From: Bacillota bacterium
Lineage (GTDB): Bacteria; Bacillota; Limnochordia; DTU087; JAAYGB01
Length of the DNA: 64,000 bases
Direction of reading: 5' to 3'
NCBI GenBank assembly: GCA_012727955.1
Contig: JAAYGB010000047.1
Span: 1 to 64,000 of the forward strand
Below, one piece after another: positions 52,864 to 61,972 of the stretch. The notes beneath the pieces were generated by a model, which was not told where the DNA came from, made no database searches, and was given only the letters and a program-made list of their open reading frames with translations. Position numbers and translations under genes: made by a program. Within the stretch, counting starts at the first letter, position 1. The number at the start of each line of letters is the position of its first letter.

Positions 52864-53754
52864 ATGATTGGTTTGGATACCTCCCATGTGGTTGCCTTTA
52901 CCCAGTTACTTAACAATCCCGAGGCGCAATACCATGTGCCGGGGGCCCAGGTGATCTGCGCCTTTCCCGGTGGATCACCGGATTGGGAGATGAGTTGGTC
53001 TCGACTGGAGGGATTCACCCAGCAGGTTCAGGAGTTTGGAGTGAAGATCGTTGATTCCATCGCCGAGGTGGCCCAGACCAGTGACGCTATCTTGCTGGAG
53101 TCCGTTGACGGCCGGGTGCATTTGGCCCAGTTTCGGGAGATTGCCCCCTATGGCAAGCCGGTATTCGTTGACAAACCCTTTGCCGTCAGCTACCGGGATG
53201 CCAAGGAAATGGTGGATCTGGCTCGAAAGTACCAGGTCCCCCTGATGAGTTCCTCTGCCCTGCGCTATGCCGAAGAGCTGACTGGGGTGCTGGCCCGTTG
53301 TGAGAAGGAGACTATTGTTGGGGCCGATACCTACGGTCCCATGGCCATGGCGCCGACACAGCCGGGACTTTTTTGGTATGGGATTCACGCAGTTGAAATG
53401 CTGTATGCTATCCTAGGCAGGGGGTGCCGCCGGGTAACGGCCCACAGAACAGAAGATTACGATGTCATCGTGGGAGAGTGGGAGGATGGTCGACTGGGAA
53501 CGGTCAGGGGAAATCGCCGGGGAAACAACGATTTTGGCGCAGTGGTACATACAACCCAGGGCAGTCAATTCGTCGATGTGTATGCCAACCCTAAACCCTA
53601 TTACGCCAGTCTGTTAGAACAGGTGATGATCTTATTTAGGCAGAAGCGATCTCCCCTGGATATCGAGGAGACCCTAGAGATTGTTGCCTTTATTGAGGCC
53701 GCCAACTTAAGCCGGGAGACGGGAAGACCGGTGGAGTTGATGCAGGATGGATAG
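52864..53754 (+). CDS. Gfo/Idh/MocA-family oxidoreductase, N-terminally truncated by an upstream stop
   Basis: A 296-aa NAD(P)-dependent oxidoreductase-like protein. It starts at IGLDTSHVVAF, in the middle of the Rossmann beta1 strand, and continues through the EKP-type motif (FVDKPFAV near 100) and the C-terminal beta-sheet domain. Full-length relatives (about 300-310 aa) begin about 7 residues earlier. Those codons exist here (52843 onward) but contain TAA (52855-52857). ATG 52864 has no good ribosome site, while GGGGTGGAG lies just before 52843. It could be a restart protein, a pseudogene or an error. The likely role is sugar/inositol oxidation in the carbohydrate cluster. Confidence 0.7.
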   Translation: MIGLDTSHVVAFTQLLNNPEAQYHVPGAQVICAFPGGSPDWEMSWSRLEGFTQQVQEFGVKIVDSIAEVAQTSDAILLESVDGRVHLAQFREIAPYGKPVFVDKPFAVSYRDAKEMVDLARKYQVPLMSSSALRYAEELTGVLARCEKETIVGADTYGPMAMAPTQPGLFWYGIHAVEMLYAILGRGCRRVTAHRTEDYDVIVGEWEDGRLGTVRGNRRGNNDFGAVVHTTQGSQFVDVYANPKPYYASLLEQVMILFRQKRSPLDIEETLEIVAFIEAANLSRETGRPVELMQDG

Positions 53755-53789
53755 AACTAGGCCATGGGGCCTTTCGCAGTAGGTGAATT

Positions 53790-55766
53790 ATGAGAAAGAC
53801 CATTGGAATTTTTGCCCATGTCGATGCTGGAAAGACAACCTTTTCGGAACAGATTTTGTACCACGCCGGGGTAATACGCGGCCAAGGTCCTGGCAATCAA
53901 CCGGGGGCTTGGCTTGATACCCATGCCCTTGAACAACAGCGGGGAATCACCATCTTCGCCGAAGAGGCCTATTTCCATTGGCAAGATGATATTTACTACC
54001 TAATCGATACCCCAGGACACGTGGACTTCTCCGGGGAGACTCAGCGAATCATCGGGGTGTTGGATTACGCAATCCTGTTAGTCAGCGGCACTGCCGGCGT
54101 GCAGGCCCATACAACGACGCTCTTTCGCCTTTTGCAGGACCAAGGGGTGCCTACCTTCATCTTTGTTAACAAAAGGGATCTAGCCACCTTCCAACTGCCC
54201 CGGGTCTTGGGGGAAATTCGGGACCGATTGACGGCAGACAGCCTCTATCTAGCCGGTCCCACGGCACTGCTTCAGCCCCCGGAAGAGGTGGCGGAGTTTG
54301 TTGCAGAACGAGATGAAGAGTTTCTATTGGCCTATTTAGAGGGGGAGGATACTCCTGAACTTCTTCGTCGGCACCTCATAGACCTAATTAAGCAGCGAAA
54401 ATGTTTTCCCGTGACTTCCGGATCAGCCCTGCGGGATCTTGGTGTCAAGGAATTTCTGGACCTCTTTTCCTTGCTAACTGTGACGGAGTATCAGGTCGCG
54501 GCCGATGAACCCAGTTTTGTCGGCAGAGTTTACAAGATTCGCCATGAGCCCGACGGGAATCGGTTGGTCTTTCTCAAGGCACTGGCGGGGACCCTGCAGG
54601 TAAGGGATGAGTTTCGCTTTGACGCAGAGGGGCAAGTGGTGGTGGAAAAGGTTAATACCCTTCGGGTTTACAATGGCGCCAGATATGAGACGAGGCAGCG
54701 GGCCGTTGCCGGTGATGTCATTGCAGTGACGGGGCTGAAGACCCCGGTGTGCGGCACTGTGCTGACTACGGATCAGATCATTACCCCAACCCAGGAAAGC
54801 TCCCCCTTGGTACCTGCCCTACGCGCGAGGGTGATCCTGCAGGATGATACCCCAGTGGATCAATGCCTGCAGCGGCTGCGTCTTTTGTCCGATGAAGATC
54901 CAATGCTGGCGGTGACCTTCCAGGAGGAGTCTGGGGAAATTTTGGTCAGTGTGATGGGTAGGATCCAGCTGGAGGTACTGGAGGAGGTAATCGCCTCCCG
55001 CTTTGGGATGGCCGTTACCTTTGGACCACCTCAGGTACAGTACCGGGAAACCATTGCCGCTTCCGTGGTGGGATTTGGACACTTTGAACCGCTGCGTCAT
55101 TACGCCGAAGTTCAGCTGCGTCTGGAACCTAATCCTCGGGGTAAGGGGATTACCTTTGCCAGCGAATGCCATGTCGACGATTTGCCCCTGAACTATCAGC
55201 GGCTTATTCGGTCCCACGTCTTTGACAAAACCCATCGGGGTGTTCTTACTGGAGCTCCGCTGACCGACGTCAACATTGTGCTCCAGGCAGGCCTGGCCCA
55301 TGAAAAACATACCGCTGGTGGGGATTTTCGCGAGGCTACCCATCGGGCAATTCGACAGGGATTAGAAAAGGCGGAGTCCATCCTCTTGGAACCCTACTAC
55401 CGGTTTCAAATCTACGTCGATGAGGCTGATTTAGGGAGGGTGATCGCCGATATCCAGCGGCTGCAGGGAACCTTTGATCCGCCCATCCACCAAGGAAAGA
55501 CCCTCTACCTTGAAGGCAGAGGGCCAGTGGCTACCTTTATGGACTACAGTGTGGAGCTTGTCTCCTTCACCAAGGGACGGGGCAGCATTACCTGTGTCTT
55601 TGATGGGTATGAGCCCTGCCACAACCCCGAGGAAGTGATTGCCTCCATCGGGTATGACAAGGACCGAGACACTGCCAATCCCTCATCATCGGTTTTCTGC
55701 GCCAAGGGAACTTCCTTTATCGTCCCTTGGTACGAAGCGGAAAAGTACATGCACACCCTTAAATAG
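53790..55766 (+). CDS. TetM/OtrA-like translational GTPase (ribosomal protection family)
   Basis: A 658-aa EF-G-like GTPase. P-loop AHVDAGKTT (residues 9-17), G2/G3 LEQQRGITIFAE and IDTPGHVDFSGE, and G4 NKRD; then EF-G domains II-V, with domain IV including the AGGDFREATHRAIRQGL segment typical of Tet ribosomal-protection proteins. It may protect ribosomes from tetracycline or be an uncharacterised member without resistance function. The domain IV loop that probes the decoding centre was not compared residue by residue. It starts 35 nt after the Gfo gene. Confidence 0.85.
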   Translation: MRKTIGIFAHVDAGKTTFSEQILYHAGVIRGQGPGNQPGAWLDTHALEQQRGITIFAEEAYFHWQDDIYYLIDTPGHVDFSGETQRIIGVLDYAILLVSGTAGVQAHTTTLFRLLQDQGVPTFIFVNKRDLATFQLPRVLGEIRDRLTADSLYLAGPTALLQPPEEVAEFVAERDEEFLLAYLEGEDTPELLRRHLIDLIKQRKCFPVTSGSALRDLGVKEFLDLFSLLTVTEYQVAADEPSFVGRVYKIRHEPDGNRLVFLKALAGTLQVRDEFRFDAEGQVVVEKVNTLRVYNGARYETRQRAVAGDVIAVTGLKTPVCGTVLTTDQIITPTQESSPLVPALRARVILQDDTPVDQCLQRLRLLSDEDPMLAVTFQEESGEILVSVMGRIQLEVLEEVIASRFGMAVTFGPPQVQYRETIAASVVGFGHFEPLRHYAEVQLRLEPNPRGKGITFASECHVDDLPLNYQRLIRSHVFDKTHRGVLTGAPLTDVNIVLQAGLAHEKHTAGGDFREATHRAIRQGLEKAESILLEPYYRFQIYVDEADLGRVIADIQRLQGTFDPPIHQGKTLYLEGRGPVATFMDYSVELVSFTKGRGSITCVFDGYEPCHNPEEVIASIGYDKDRDTANPSSSVFCAKGTSFIVPWYEAEKYMHTLK

Positions 55767-55776
55767 CGCCGGTAGC

Positions 55777-57636
55777 CTACTTCTCCAGGCGGAAGCGAGC
55801 GACGAGATCCTGAAGCTCGTTGCTCATGTCCGTTAAGGCCTGAGCCGCGCCGGCCACTTCCTCCATAGAAGCAGCCTGCTCTTCGCTGGCACTGGCGATT
55901 TCATGTCCGCCAATATTAATTGCCTCTAGACTTTGGGTGATCTCCTGGATATCGTTGGCAACCGTGGTAACTGCTTGGATGATTTCCTGGAGGATTTCGC
56001 CATTGGCCTCGACGCTGGTCAACGCCAGTTCCGCTCGCTGGGCATCCCTGTTAATATCGGTGACGGCTCCTGCGATGCCCCCCTGGATCTGAGCGATCAT
56101 GGCGGTGATTTCGGTAGTTGCCTGGCCCGATTGCTCTGCCAATTGGCGCACCTCATCGGCCACCACTGCAAAGCCCCGCCCATGTTCGCCGGCTCGAGCG
56201 GCCTCAATGGCAGCGTTGAGGGCCAGGAGGTTGGTTTGCTCAGCGATACCGGAGATGACATTGACAATCTTCCCGATTTCCTGGGAAATGGCGCCAAGTC
56301 CTTCAATGTCTTGAACCAGGCGCTGACTGTTATCCCGAGCCTGCCTCACCTGATCCACCATTTCCGTCAATGCCTCGCTACCTTCGGTCGCCCGCTGGGC
56401 AACCCTTTGCACTTCCTCCCGCATGTGTTGGGCTCGCAGGTTCGTGTTCTCCAAAGTGTGGGAGAACTCGTTAGTGGTACTGGCTACTTCCTCCACCGAG
56501 GCACTGACCTGCTCGGAAGAGGCCGCCAATTGCATGCTGGTGTGGGTCAATTCATCGGTGGCGGCAGAGACTAGGCTCAGTGTGTGGCGCATGTGGGCGA
56601 TGGTCTGGTTGATGGCTTCGGCCAGGACTCCTACCTCGTCCCTGCGCTTGATGTTAAGCTCCTCCGTCAGGTCTCCCGAGGCCGTTACACTAATAACCCG
56701 CTGCGCCTCCCGGATGGGTTTGGCAATGGCCCGCGCGGCCACAACGGCTACCGCGATACCCAAACCAATACTGAGCACCGTGGCCAGTACCAGGTAGGTC
56801 CTCAACTTGAGGACCTGGGCCAACACAGCCTGTTCCAGGGCCCCTACCGCGAGGCTCCAGCCGGTGGTGGGCATCGTCGCTACTCCCGCCAGCAGGGTTC
56901 GTCCCTCAATCTCGTATCTGATTACCCCGGTGCGGCTGCTCCCTAGGCCCCGAAGGGCTTGTCCAGCATTACGCAGTTCAGCGGTATCGGTGAAAAGGTT
57001 CCTCTGCTCCATAACCCAGTCCTGTCTGGGGTGGGCATAGATGGTGCCGTCGGCGCCGATGATGTAAGCCCAGCCACCAGTTCCAAAACCCAGGTCGGCG
57101 ATAACCTCCGATAGAGTAGTACCTTCCTGCCTGGCAATTAGTGCTCCCACCACTTGGTCGTTCCGTTTAATTGGAACAGCAAACATCAGGACCATTTCCT
57201 CGGTGACCTTGCTGATCAAGGGTTCCGATACCGTGGACTGGCCCATTAGGGCCCGGCGGACGTACTCACGATCACTGAGATTGGCGGTAGCACCGTCATT
57301 GTAGCGAACGTTGCCTCCGGTATCGACCACACCTAGCGCCAAGAAGTTTCCCAGCCGTTGCCACTCACTGTCAAGTACCGAGCGCTGTATGTTCCAATCC
57401 ATGCTGGCTATTTCCGGCCTGGCGGCGATGGTTTCTAGAGCCGTCAGCTGCGTTTCGATGCGGCTTTCTAACAACCTGATAGACTCGCCGGCCTGAGACT
57501 GCAGGGCAACCTTAACTTCCTCGATCACAGCAGCCCGGCTGGAGTAATAGGCTAAGTAGCCCAAGCCAAGGCAGACGATTACTACCACTGCTGCGACATA
57601 AGCAGCGATTCTCCCGACAATATTCAGTCGAAGCAC
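55777..57636 (-). CDS. Methyl-accepting chemotaxis protein (dCache)
   Basis: A 619-aa transducer. Helix 1 is about residues 10-30, then an extracellular double-Cache domain (about 35-275, with [21 protein letters not shown] and [14 protein letters not shown]) for small-molecule binding. Helix 2 (about 283-303) is followed by HAMP and a long signalling coiled coil whose hairpin tip is [24 protein letters not shown]. The C terminus has no CheR/CheB-binding pentapeptide. The start is GTG 57636, preceded by a GAGGGGGGAG site. Flanking genes are not chemotaxis genes, so the receptor is an orphan. Confidence 0.93.
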   Translation of the reverse strand: MLRLNIVGRIAAYVAAVVVIVCLGLGYLAYYSSRAAVIEEVKVALQSQAGESIRLLESRIETQLTALETIAARPEIASMDWNIQRSVLDSEWQRLGNFLALGVVDTGGNVRYNDGATANLSDREYVRRALMGQSTVSEPLISKVTEEMVLMFAVPIKRNDQVVGALIARQEGTTLSEVIADLGFGTGGWAYIIGADGTIYAHPRQDWVMEQRNLFTDTAELRNAGQALRGLGSSRTGVIRYEIEGRTLLAGVATMPTTGWSLAVGALEQAVLAQVLKLRTYLVLATVLSIGLGIAVAVVAARAIAKPIREAQRVISVTASGDLTEELNIKRRDEVGVLAEAINQTIAHMRHTLSLVSAATDELTHTSMQLAASSEQVSASVEEVASTTNEFSHTLENTNLRAQHMREEVQRVAQRATEGSEALTEMVDQVRQARDNSQRLVQDIEGLGAISQEIGKIVNVISGIAEQTNLLALNAAIEAARAGEHGRGFAVVADEVRQLAEQSGQATTEITAMIAQIQGGIAGAVTDINRDAQRAELALTSVEANGEILQEIIQAVTTVANDIQEITQSLEAINIGGHEIASASEEQAASMEEVAGAAQALTDMSNELQDLVARFRLEK

Positions 57637-57851
57637 TAAACTCCCCCCTCTCTAGATAACAATGGTTTCGAAACATTCCCAAAATATGGGGATCCTTGCC
57701 ATAGTATCTACCTGCTTTCGGTGCTGTTGAAACACTTTGTTGGAGCAAATTGTAACTTTACTTCGCATATCAGGATAGAGCAGGGATTGCTGCAAAAAAA
57801 CGGGTAGAGTAGATATAAGTTCACTGCTTGCAGAGGGGAGTGGGTGTGGGG

Positions 57852-58865
57852 ATGAGTCCATCGAAACCAGGTGTTTGGCGACAGGCACAGGAACAGCTAA
57901 AGCGACTGTGGAGGTCCTTGGGACCAGAGCCAGCCTCCCCGAGGACACCGTCGGAGCGAAGGTACAATCTAGCACTGGCCTTAGGCAGTGGTGGCCTGCG
58001 GGGTGCCGCCCATGTCGGTGTATTGTCTGTCTTGGAAGAGGAAGGGCTCAAACCTGATATCCTGGCGGGAACCAGCGCCGGGAGCGTAGTTGCCTGCCTT
58101 TATGCTGCGGGGTACAATTCGGAGCGGATGCAAGAATTGATGGACCAGTTGCCCGCGGATCTCTTTACCGATTTGACAATGCCCCGATTTCAGCTCTTGG
58201 TGGCGGGAATTAGTGTGCTGCGGGATTACCTGGGAACGGAAAGCCGAAGGAGTTCCCGGGCTCCCAGTGGTCTAATCAAGGGAGAGCGATTTCGGGAATG
58301 GCTTCAGGTTTTTCTCGGGGATAGAACCTTCGAAGATCTGCTGATTCCCACCTACGCCGTTGCCACAGACCTGGTCAGCGGCGAAGCGGTGGTCTTTGGC
58401 TCCCGGGACTTTGTCCCGGTGCTGCCTCCAGGCTATGTTTATATAACGGGGGTGTCGGTGGTGGACGCGGTGAGGGCCAGTTGCTCCATTCCCTTTGTCT
58501 TCCAGCCGATGGAACTTAAGGGCCGCTGGCTCATCGATGGAGCCTTTGCCGATCCGGTACCGGTTCGACTCTTTAGCCAGACGGACATAGAGCAGGTGAT
58601 TGCCGTGGATCTGGCGGTGCCGCCAAGGGTGCAAGAGGATGAGGACTCCGGGGATTTTAACCTTTTTCAGGTATTGAGTCGAGGGACAACATTGATTACC
58701 GATCGATACGCGGCGGAAACCTTGCCCCGCTATGCGGATTTAATCATCCGACCCTGTGAATTCAAGGCTAAACTAACGGATACCGAGCAGGCAGAGACCT
58801 TTGTGGAACAGGGTCGCCGGGCCACGGAGCAGGCATTGCAGCAGTGGCGCCGCTCCTCGGCCTAA
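57852..58865 (+). CDS. Patatin-like phospholipase (RssA family)
   Basis: A 337-aa Ser-Asp dyad lipase. The oxyanion GSGGLRGAAHVG, nucleophile GTSAGSVVA and catalytic Asp in DGAFADPVP (DGA for the usual DGG/DGA) are all present. The N terminus is basic and Pro-rich, and no signal peptide is seen. The frame opens at 57828, but ATG 57852 follows GAGGGGAGTGGG. It is a single gene with a strong terminator at 58884-58923. Confidence 0.88.
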   Translation: MSPSKPGVWRQAQEQLKRLWRSLGPEPASPRTPSERRYNLALALGSGGLRGAAHVGVLSVLEEEGLKPDILAGTSAGSVVACLYAAGYNSERMQELMDQLPADLFTDLTMPRFQLLVAGISVLRDYLGTESRRSSRAPSGLIKGERFREWLQVFLGDRTFEDLLIPTYAVATDLVSGEAVVFGSRDFVPVLPPGYVYITGVSVVDAVRASCSIPFVFQPMELKGRWLIDGAFADPVPVRLFSQTDIEQVIAVDLAVPPRVQEDEDSGDFNLFQVLSRGTTLITDRYAAETLPRYADLIIRPCEFKAKLTDTEQAETFVEQGRRATEQALQQWRRSSA

Positions 58866-58883
58866 GAGAGTGCAAGTGATAGG

Positions 58884-58923
58884 AAAACTTCAAGGCGCCT
58901 CAATGGAGGCGCCTTGAAGTTTT
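58884..58923. terminator. Bidirectional terminator between patatin and DUF4139 genes
   Basis: A perfect 18-bp stem (58884-58901 with 58906-58923, AAAACTTCAAGGCGCCTC and its complement) around a 4-nt loop, with T on both ends. Confidence 0.9.
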
Positions 58924-58935
58924 CTCTGGGATGGC

Positions 58936-60321
58936 TTAAAGGAGGATCCGATAGGTAAAGCGCTTTTCTTCCCCGGGCTCGATGGAGACGGTAAATTCCA
59001 GGGTATTGGCGTCGGGAATCCGGTACTCTTCCTTGGCCTCCAGGAGCTCCCATGTTCCCCAGATTTTCTCGGTGACTACAACGGTGATGGCCTCCTCCTT
59101 ATGATTGCGGATAATAACTTGCCGGGTGACATCCTTGGTATCTTTAGTTATTTCCCGGCTGCCTAGGGTAGTCACTTCGCCGCGAATATCAAAGGCATTG
59201 CCGACATGTAAGCGAAGGACCTCGTCCTTGGGCGTATGCTCGATGCTGTCTTCTCCGATAAACTGCAGCTCTCCGGAGCTGTCGGCTTGATACAGGCGGA
59301 CCTTGCCCTGGGGCAAGGGAATCCCTAGACCGTTGGCTTCGGAGTTCTCCGTTTGCAGCATTACCTTGATGGGGGAACTGCCGTTATACCATACGTTATT
59401 TTCCAGGAGATATACCGTGTCCGTCTCGGCACTGTCGCAGCTGAGTAAACCAATCTGTTTGATCTGTCGGTCCTTGATGGTGGTTCGTCGATCTAGGGTA
59501 TACAGATGATATTCAAAGAGATTTTCCTCAACAAACTGCGGTTGCGCAGTGTAGGGAGCCTGGGCCCGTTGGACCAGCAGGTTTTCAGGCCGAACCTGAG
59601 AGTCCGAGACCAGGTTGATGTCTCCGGCTACCAACTGCAAGTTGGCGTTTTCGTAGGACTTACCGCTGTTGTTCTCCAGGGTTACCCAGCCGCTCAGGGC
59701 CAGTTCTCCCGAAGGCGTCAGCACACCGACATAGTCTGCGTACCAACTAATCCCTCTGGTTAAGTAGGTGAGTTCAACCAGTTGGGGTCCCGCAGTCTGG
59801 CTGCTCACCAGCCACATCAGCGTGGGACGGATGATCAGTCCATCGGGCAGCCTTGGCAAGCGAATCCGCCCGGGAGGATCGATGACAATGCGATCTCCCT
59901 CCATTACCACCAAATTGCCCCCCTGATGGGCCAGCAATGTGACCCGTCGGCTGGTGTTGTTGTCGTCGATGAGTTCGATTTCCTGGCCGAGATATCTCTC
60001 TAACAGGCGGCTTTGGTTGACCAGGTCATACTCAAAATTTTGCTCCAGTACCTGGGTAGAGGCATTGCTCAGGGAACGAAAATGTACCGAGGTGGGGTCC
60101 AGCTGGGCCGCCACATCCGATACCGTGACATTGGTGATGCCAGAGTCGACATGAATCCGGCGAATCTCCTTGACTAAGCCCAGACCCTGGTTGTAGACGG
60201 TAATGGAAAGATCATTGTTAGCGGCGGTAATCCGTTGCCCCAAGGCGATCCCGGAACTTCCCAGAACCGTAGTGAGAATTAGGACTGCGACTAGTAATCT
60301 TGCTAATCGGGAACATCGCAT
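58936..60321 (-). CDS. DUF4139-domain secreted protein
   Basis: A 461-aa protein with an N-terminal signal peptide (about 1-29, hydrophobic LLVAVLILTTVLGSSGIAL, cleavage near ALGQ). The rest is almost all beta structure: N-terminal NDLSITVYNQGLGLVKE, central GISWYADYVGVL (the DUF4139 core) and a C-terminal beta domain (EYRIPDANTLEFTVSIEPGEEKRFTYRIL). This domain is found in many anaerobes, with unknown function, possibly an envelope protein. It is single, minus strand, with CTGAGGAGGAATG at the start. Confidence 0.82.
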   Translation of the reverse strand: MRCSRLARLLVAVLILTTVLGSSGIALGQRITAANNDLSITVYNQGLGLVKEIRRIHVDSGITNVTVSDVAAQLDPTSVHFRSLSNASTQVLEQNFEYDLVNQSRLLERYLGQEIELIDDNNTSRRVTLLAHQGGNLVVMEGDRIVIDPPGRIRLPRLPDGLIIRPTLMWLVSSQTAGPQLVELTYLTRGISWYADYVGVLTPSGELALSGWVTLENNSGKSYENANLQLVAGDINLVSDSQVRPENLLVQRAQAPYTAQPQFVEENLFEYHLYTLDRRTTIKDRQIKQIGLLSCDSAETDTVYLLENNVWYNGSSPIKVMLQTENSEANGLGIPLPQGKVRLYQADSSGELQFIGEDSIEHTPKDEVLRLHVGNAFDIRGEVTTLGSREITKDTKDVTRQVIIRNHKEEAITVVVTEKIWGTWELLEAKEEYRIPDANTLEFTVSIEPGEEKRFTYRILL

Positions 60322-60584
60322 TTCACATTCCTCCTCAGGTAGTTTCTTACCGAAGATACCGGCAAAGGACTGGGCGGTATCTGTTTATCCTGCTATTCTC
60401 GACAATTCCCGTTACCCCTCCAGCATCACCGCCAATCCCAGCAAAGGGTGTGGTGGTACCGATTTGCAGGGGATGTCTGGTTTGCTGCGAACTCATTGAT
60501 TAATCACGAATTTTCCCAAAAAAGTTGCTGCCGGCTTATCGCCCTGGAAGAGATGTGGCACTGGAAACAGGAGGAGCGAACACT
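60322..60584. other. Divergent upstream region of the DUF4139 and SEC-C genes
   Basis: No gene is seen. It holds an inverted repeat AGATACCG/CGGTATCT at 60354-60382 (13-nt loop) near the DUF4139 start. No clear promoter hexamers were called. Confidence 0.35.
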
Positions 60585-61712
60585 ATGCTTCAGATAGATC
60601 ACGGCCAGCAGATTGAACTCTGGCTCGGCCAAGTGCCGGTGAAGGCTGATTACTACCAATACCTGATGCAGCAAACCAAGGAGAGTCTCGACGGCTTTCG
60701 TCGCATCTGGGAGCTCAAGGGGATCAGTCATCTCAACAAGGGGCCCCTGGCCCAGGCCATTGCAGAGCAGATTCCGGAGCATCTGTCCCAGTGGGCGGTG
60801 GTTCTCACGGAAAAGCAGCTTCGGACCCTTGAGAAACTGGTGGCCTGCCAGGGAATTCTCAACGGTGAATTGACGGAACCCTTGTTGTCTTTGCTGCGTC
60901 GGGGACTGGTGTTTCCTGGAGTGATCGATGATGTCGACGTTTGGGCTATGCCCCAGGACTTGGTTCCCCATATAGCAGATTTGATTTCCGATCCCAGGGT
61001 GCGGCAAGGGGCCCGGGTTAATACCCAGGCTCTGCAGCTGGCCCGCGGAATGCTGGTCCTTTATGGGGTGGCCTCCTGTCATGAGCTGCTGACTTTGGTG
61101 CAGGAACACCTTCCTGAGATGGAGGATTTTCGCCGGTTCTTTGAGTTATTGTATGAAGTCCATCTGAACGATGGGGGCATCAACTTTGCCGATGGAAAGT
61201 TCGCCGCAGCGGAAGTAAGAAATCCCGAGGAAATCGCTCAGGAGCAGGCCAAGCGTCCCCTTCTAGCCTATAAGCCAGTGGCTCCGGGGCTACTGCGGGA
61301 CATCGCCACCAAGGGACACCTGCCTTGGACCCCTCACCAAAAAACATTGGCGGAGCGATTGCGGCGCTGTCACGGGATCTCCGTCGATGAAGTTGAGGCC
61401 ATTATGATTGAAGCATGGTATCAGGTGAACAATGATGTTTCGATGGTTGAAATGAACCAGTGGCTGGTGCAGCTGGTGGGGGTCAACTCCTTTGACCAAA
61501 TGTCAGAATTGCTGCTGACCTTTACTGAGTTTGTCAACCACACTCCGCAGTGGATCTTGAAGGGACATACCCCTCAAGAGGTTGGCACCACCCTTGGCCC
61601 CGGGCTTTCCCCCAATTCGGGCTCAGGGAAAAGTATGTCTAAGGTCGGGCGCAACGACCCTTGTCCCTGCGGCAGCGGTCAGAAGTATAAGTACTGCTGC
61701 GGCAGAGGTTGA
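60585..61712 (+). CDS. SEC-C motif protein of unknown function
   Basis: A 376-aa cytoplasmic protein. The C-terminal SEC-C zinc motif (GRNDPCPCGSGQKYKYCCG) is clear and usually binds zinc for protein or ribosome contact, as in SecA. The first ~330 residues are helical with leucine-rich segments (HLNKGPLAQAIAEQIPEHL; a Rho-N-like short segment) and match no family I recognise. ATG 60585 has CAGGAGGA upstream; the frame opens at 60525. It may be an adaptor for a chaperone or protease, but there is no direct evidence. Confidence 0.7.
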   Translation: MLQIDHGQQIELWLGQVPVKADYYQYLMQQTKESLDGFRRIWELKGISHLNKGPLAQAIAEQIPEHLSQWAVVLTEKQLRTLEKLVACQGILNGELTEPLLSLLRRGLVFPGVIDDVDVWAMPQDLVPHIADLISDPRVRQGARVNTQALQLARGMLVLYGVASCHELLTLVQEHLPEMEDFRRFFELLYEVHLNDGGINFADGKFAAAEVRNPEEIAQEQAKRPLLAYKPVAPGLLRDIATKGHLPWTPHQKTLAERLRRCHGISVDEVEAIMIEAWYQVNNDVSMVEMNQWLVQLVGVNSFDQMSELLLTFTEFVNHTPQWILKGHTPQEVGTTLGPGLSPNSGSGKSMSKVGRNDPCPCGSGQKYKYCCGRG

Positions 61713-61819
61713 TCAGCCTCTGTTGAAACATTCCTCTTTGTCCAGCGTTGGAGGATATCCTCATAAAGATAAGGTTAGCCTTGGATAAGAGGGTATCCGC
61801 ATAATGAATAATCTTAATT

Positions 61820-61848
61820 TTGACAAAACTTGGAAGGAAACCGGTTAT
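61820..61848 (+). promoter_or_regulatory. Possible promoter and operator of the GH2 gene
   Basis: TTGACA (61820-61825) is followed after 17 bp by GGTTAT, a poor -10. An 18-bp inverted repeat AAACC-N8-GGTTT (61838-61855) overlaps the -10, as expected for a LacI/ROK-type operator. Both calls are tentative. Confidence 0.35.
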
Positions 61849-61972
61849 CTGGTTTTTAATCATAGCTGTGCAGGCAAAGGCCGGAGGGGAAGGAAAGGAT
61901 TGGGAATACGTCTAAACTAATGGCGAGCTAGGTACCGCTCTAGCTACAATCATAGATAAAGAGGTGGGTTTA

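Noticed and set aside
44464-60382. Shared GATACCG/CGGTATC repeats at 44465-44514 and 60355-60381 as a common operator
   Set aside because: Spacing differs widely (32 versus 13 nt) and only seven bases match; probably chance.
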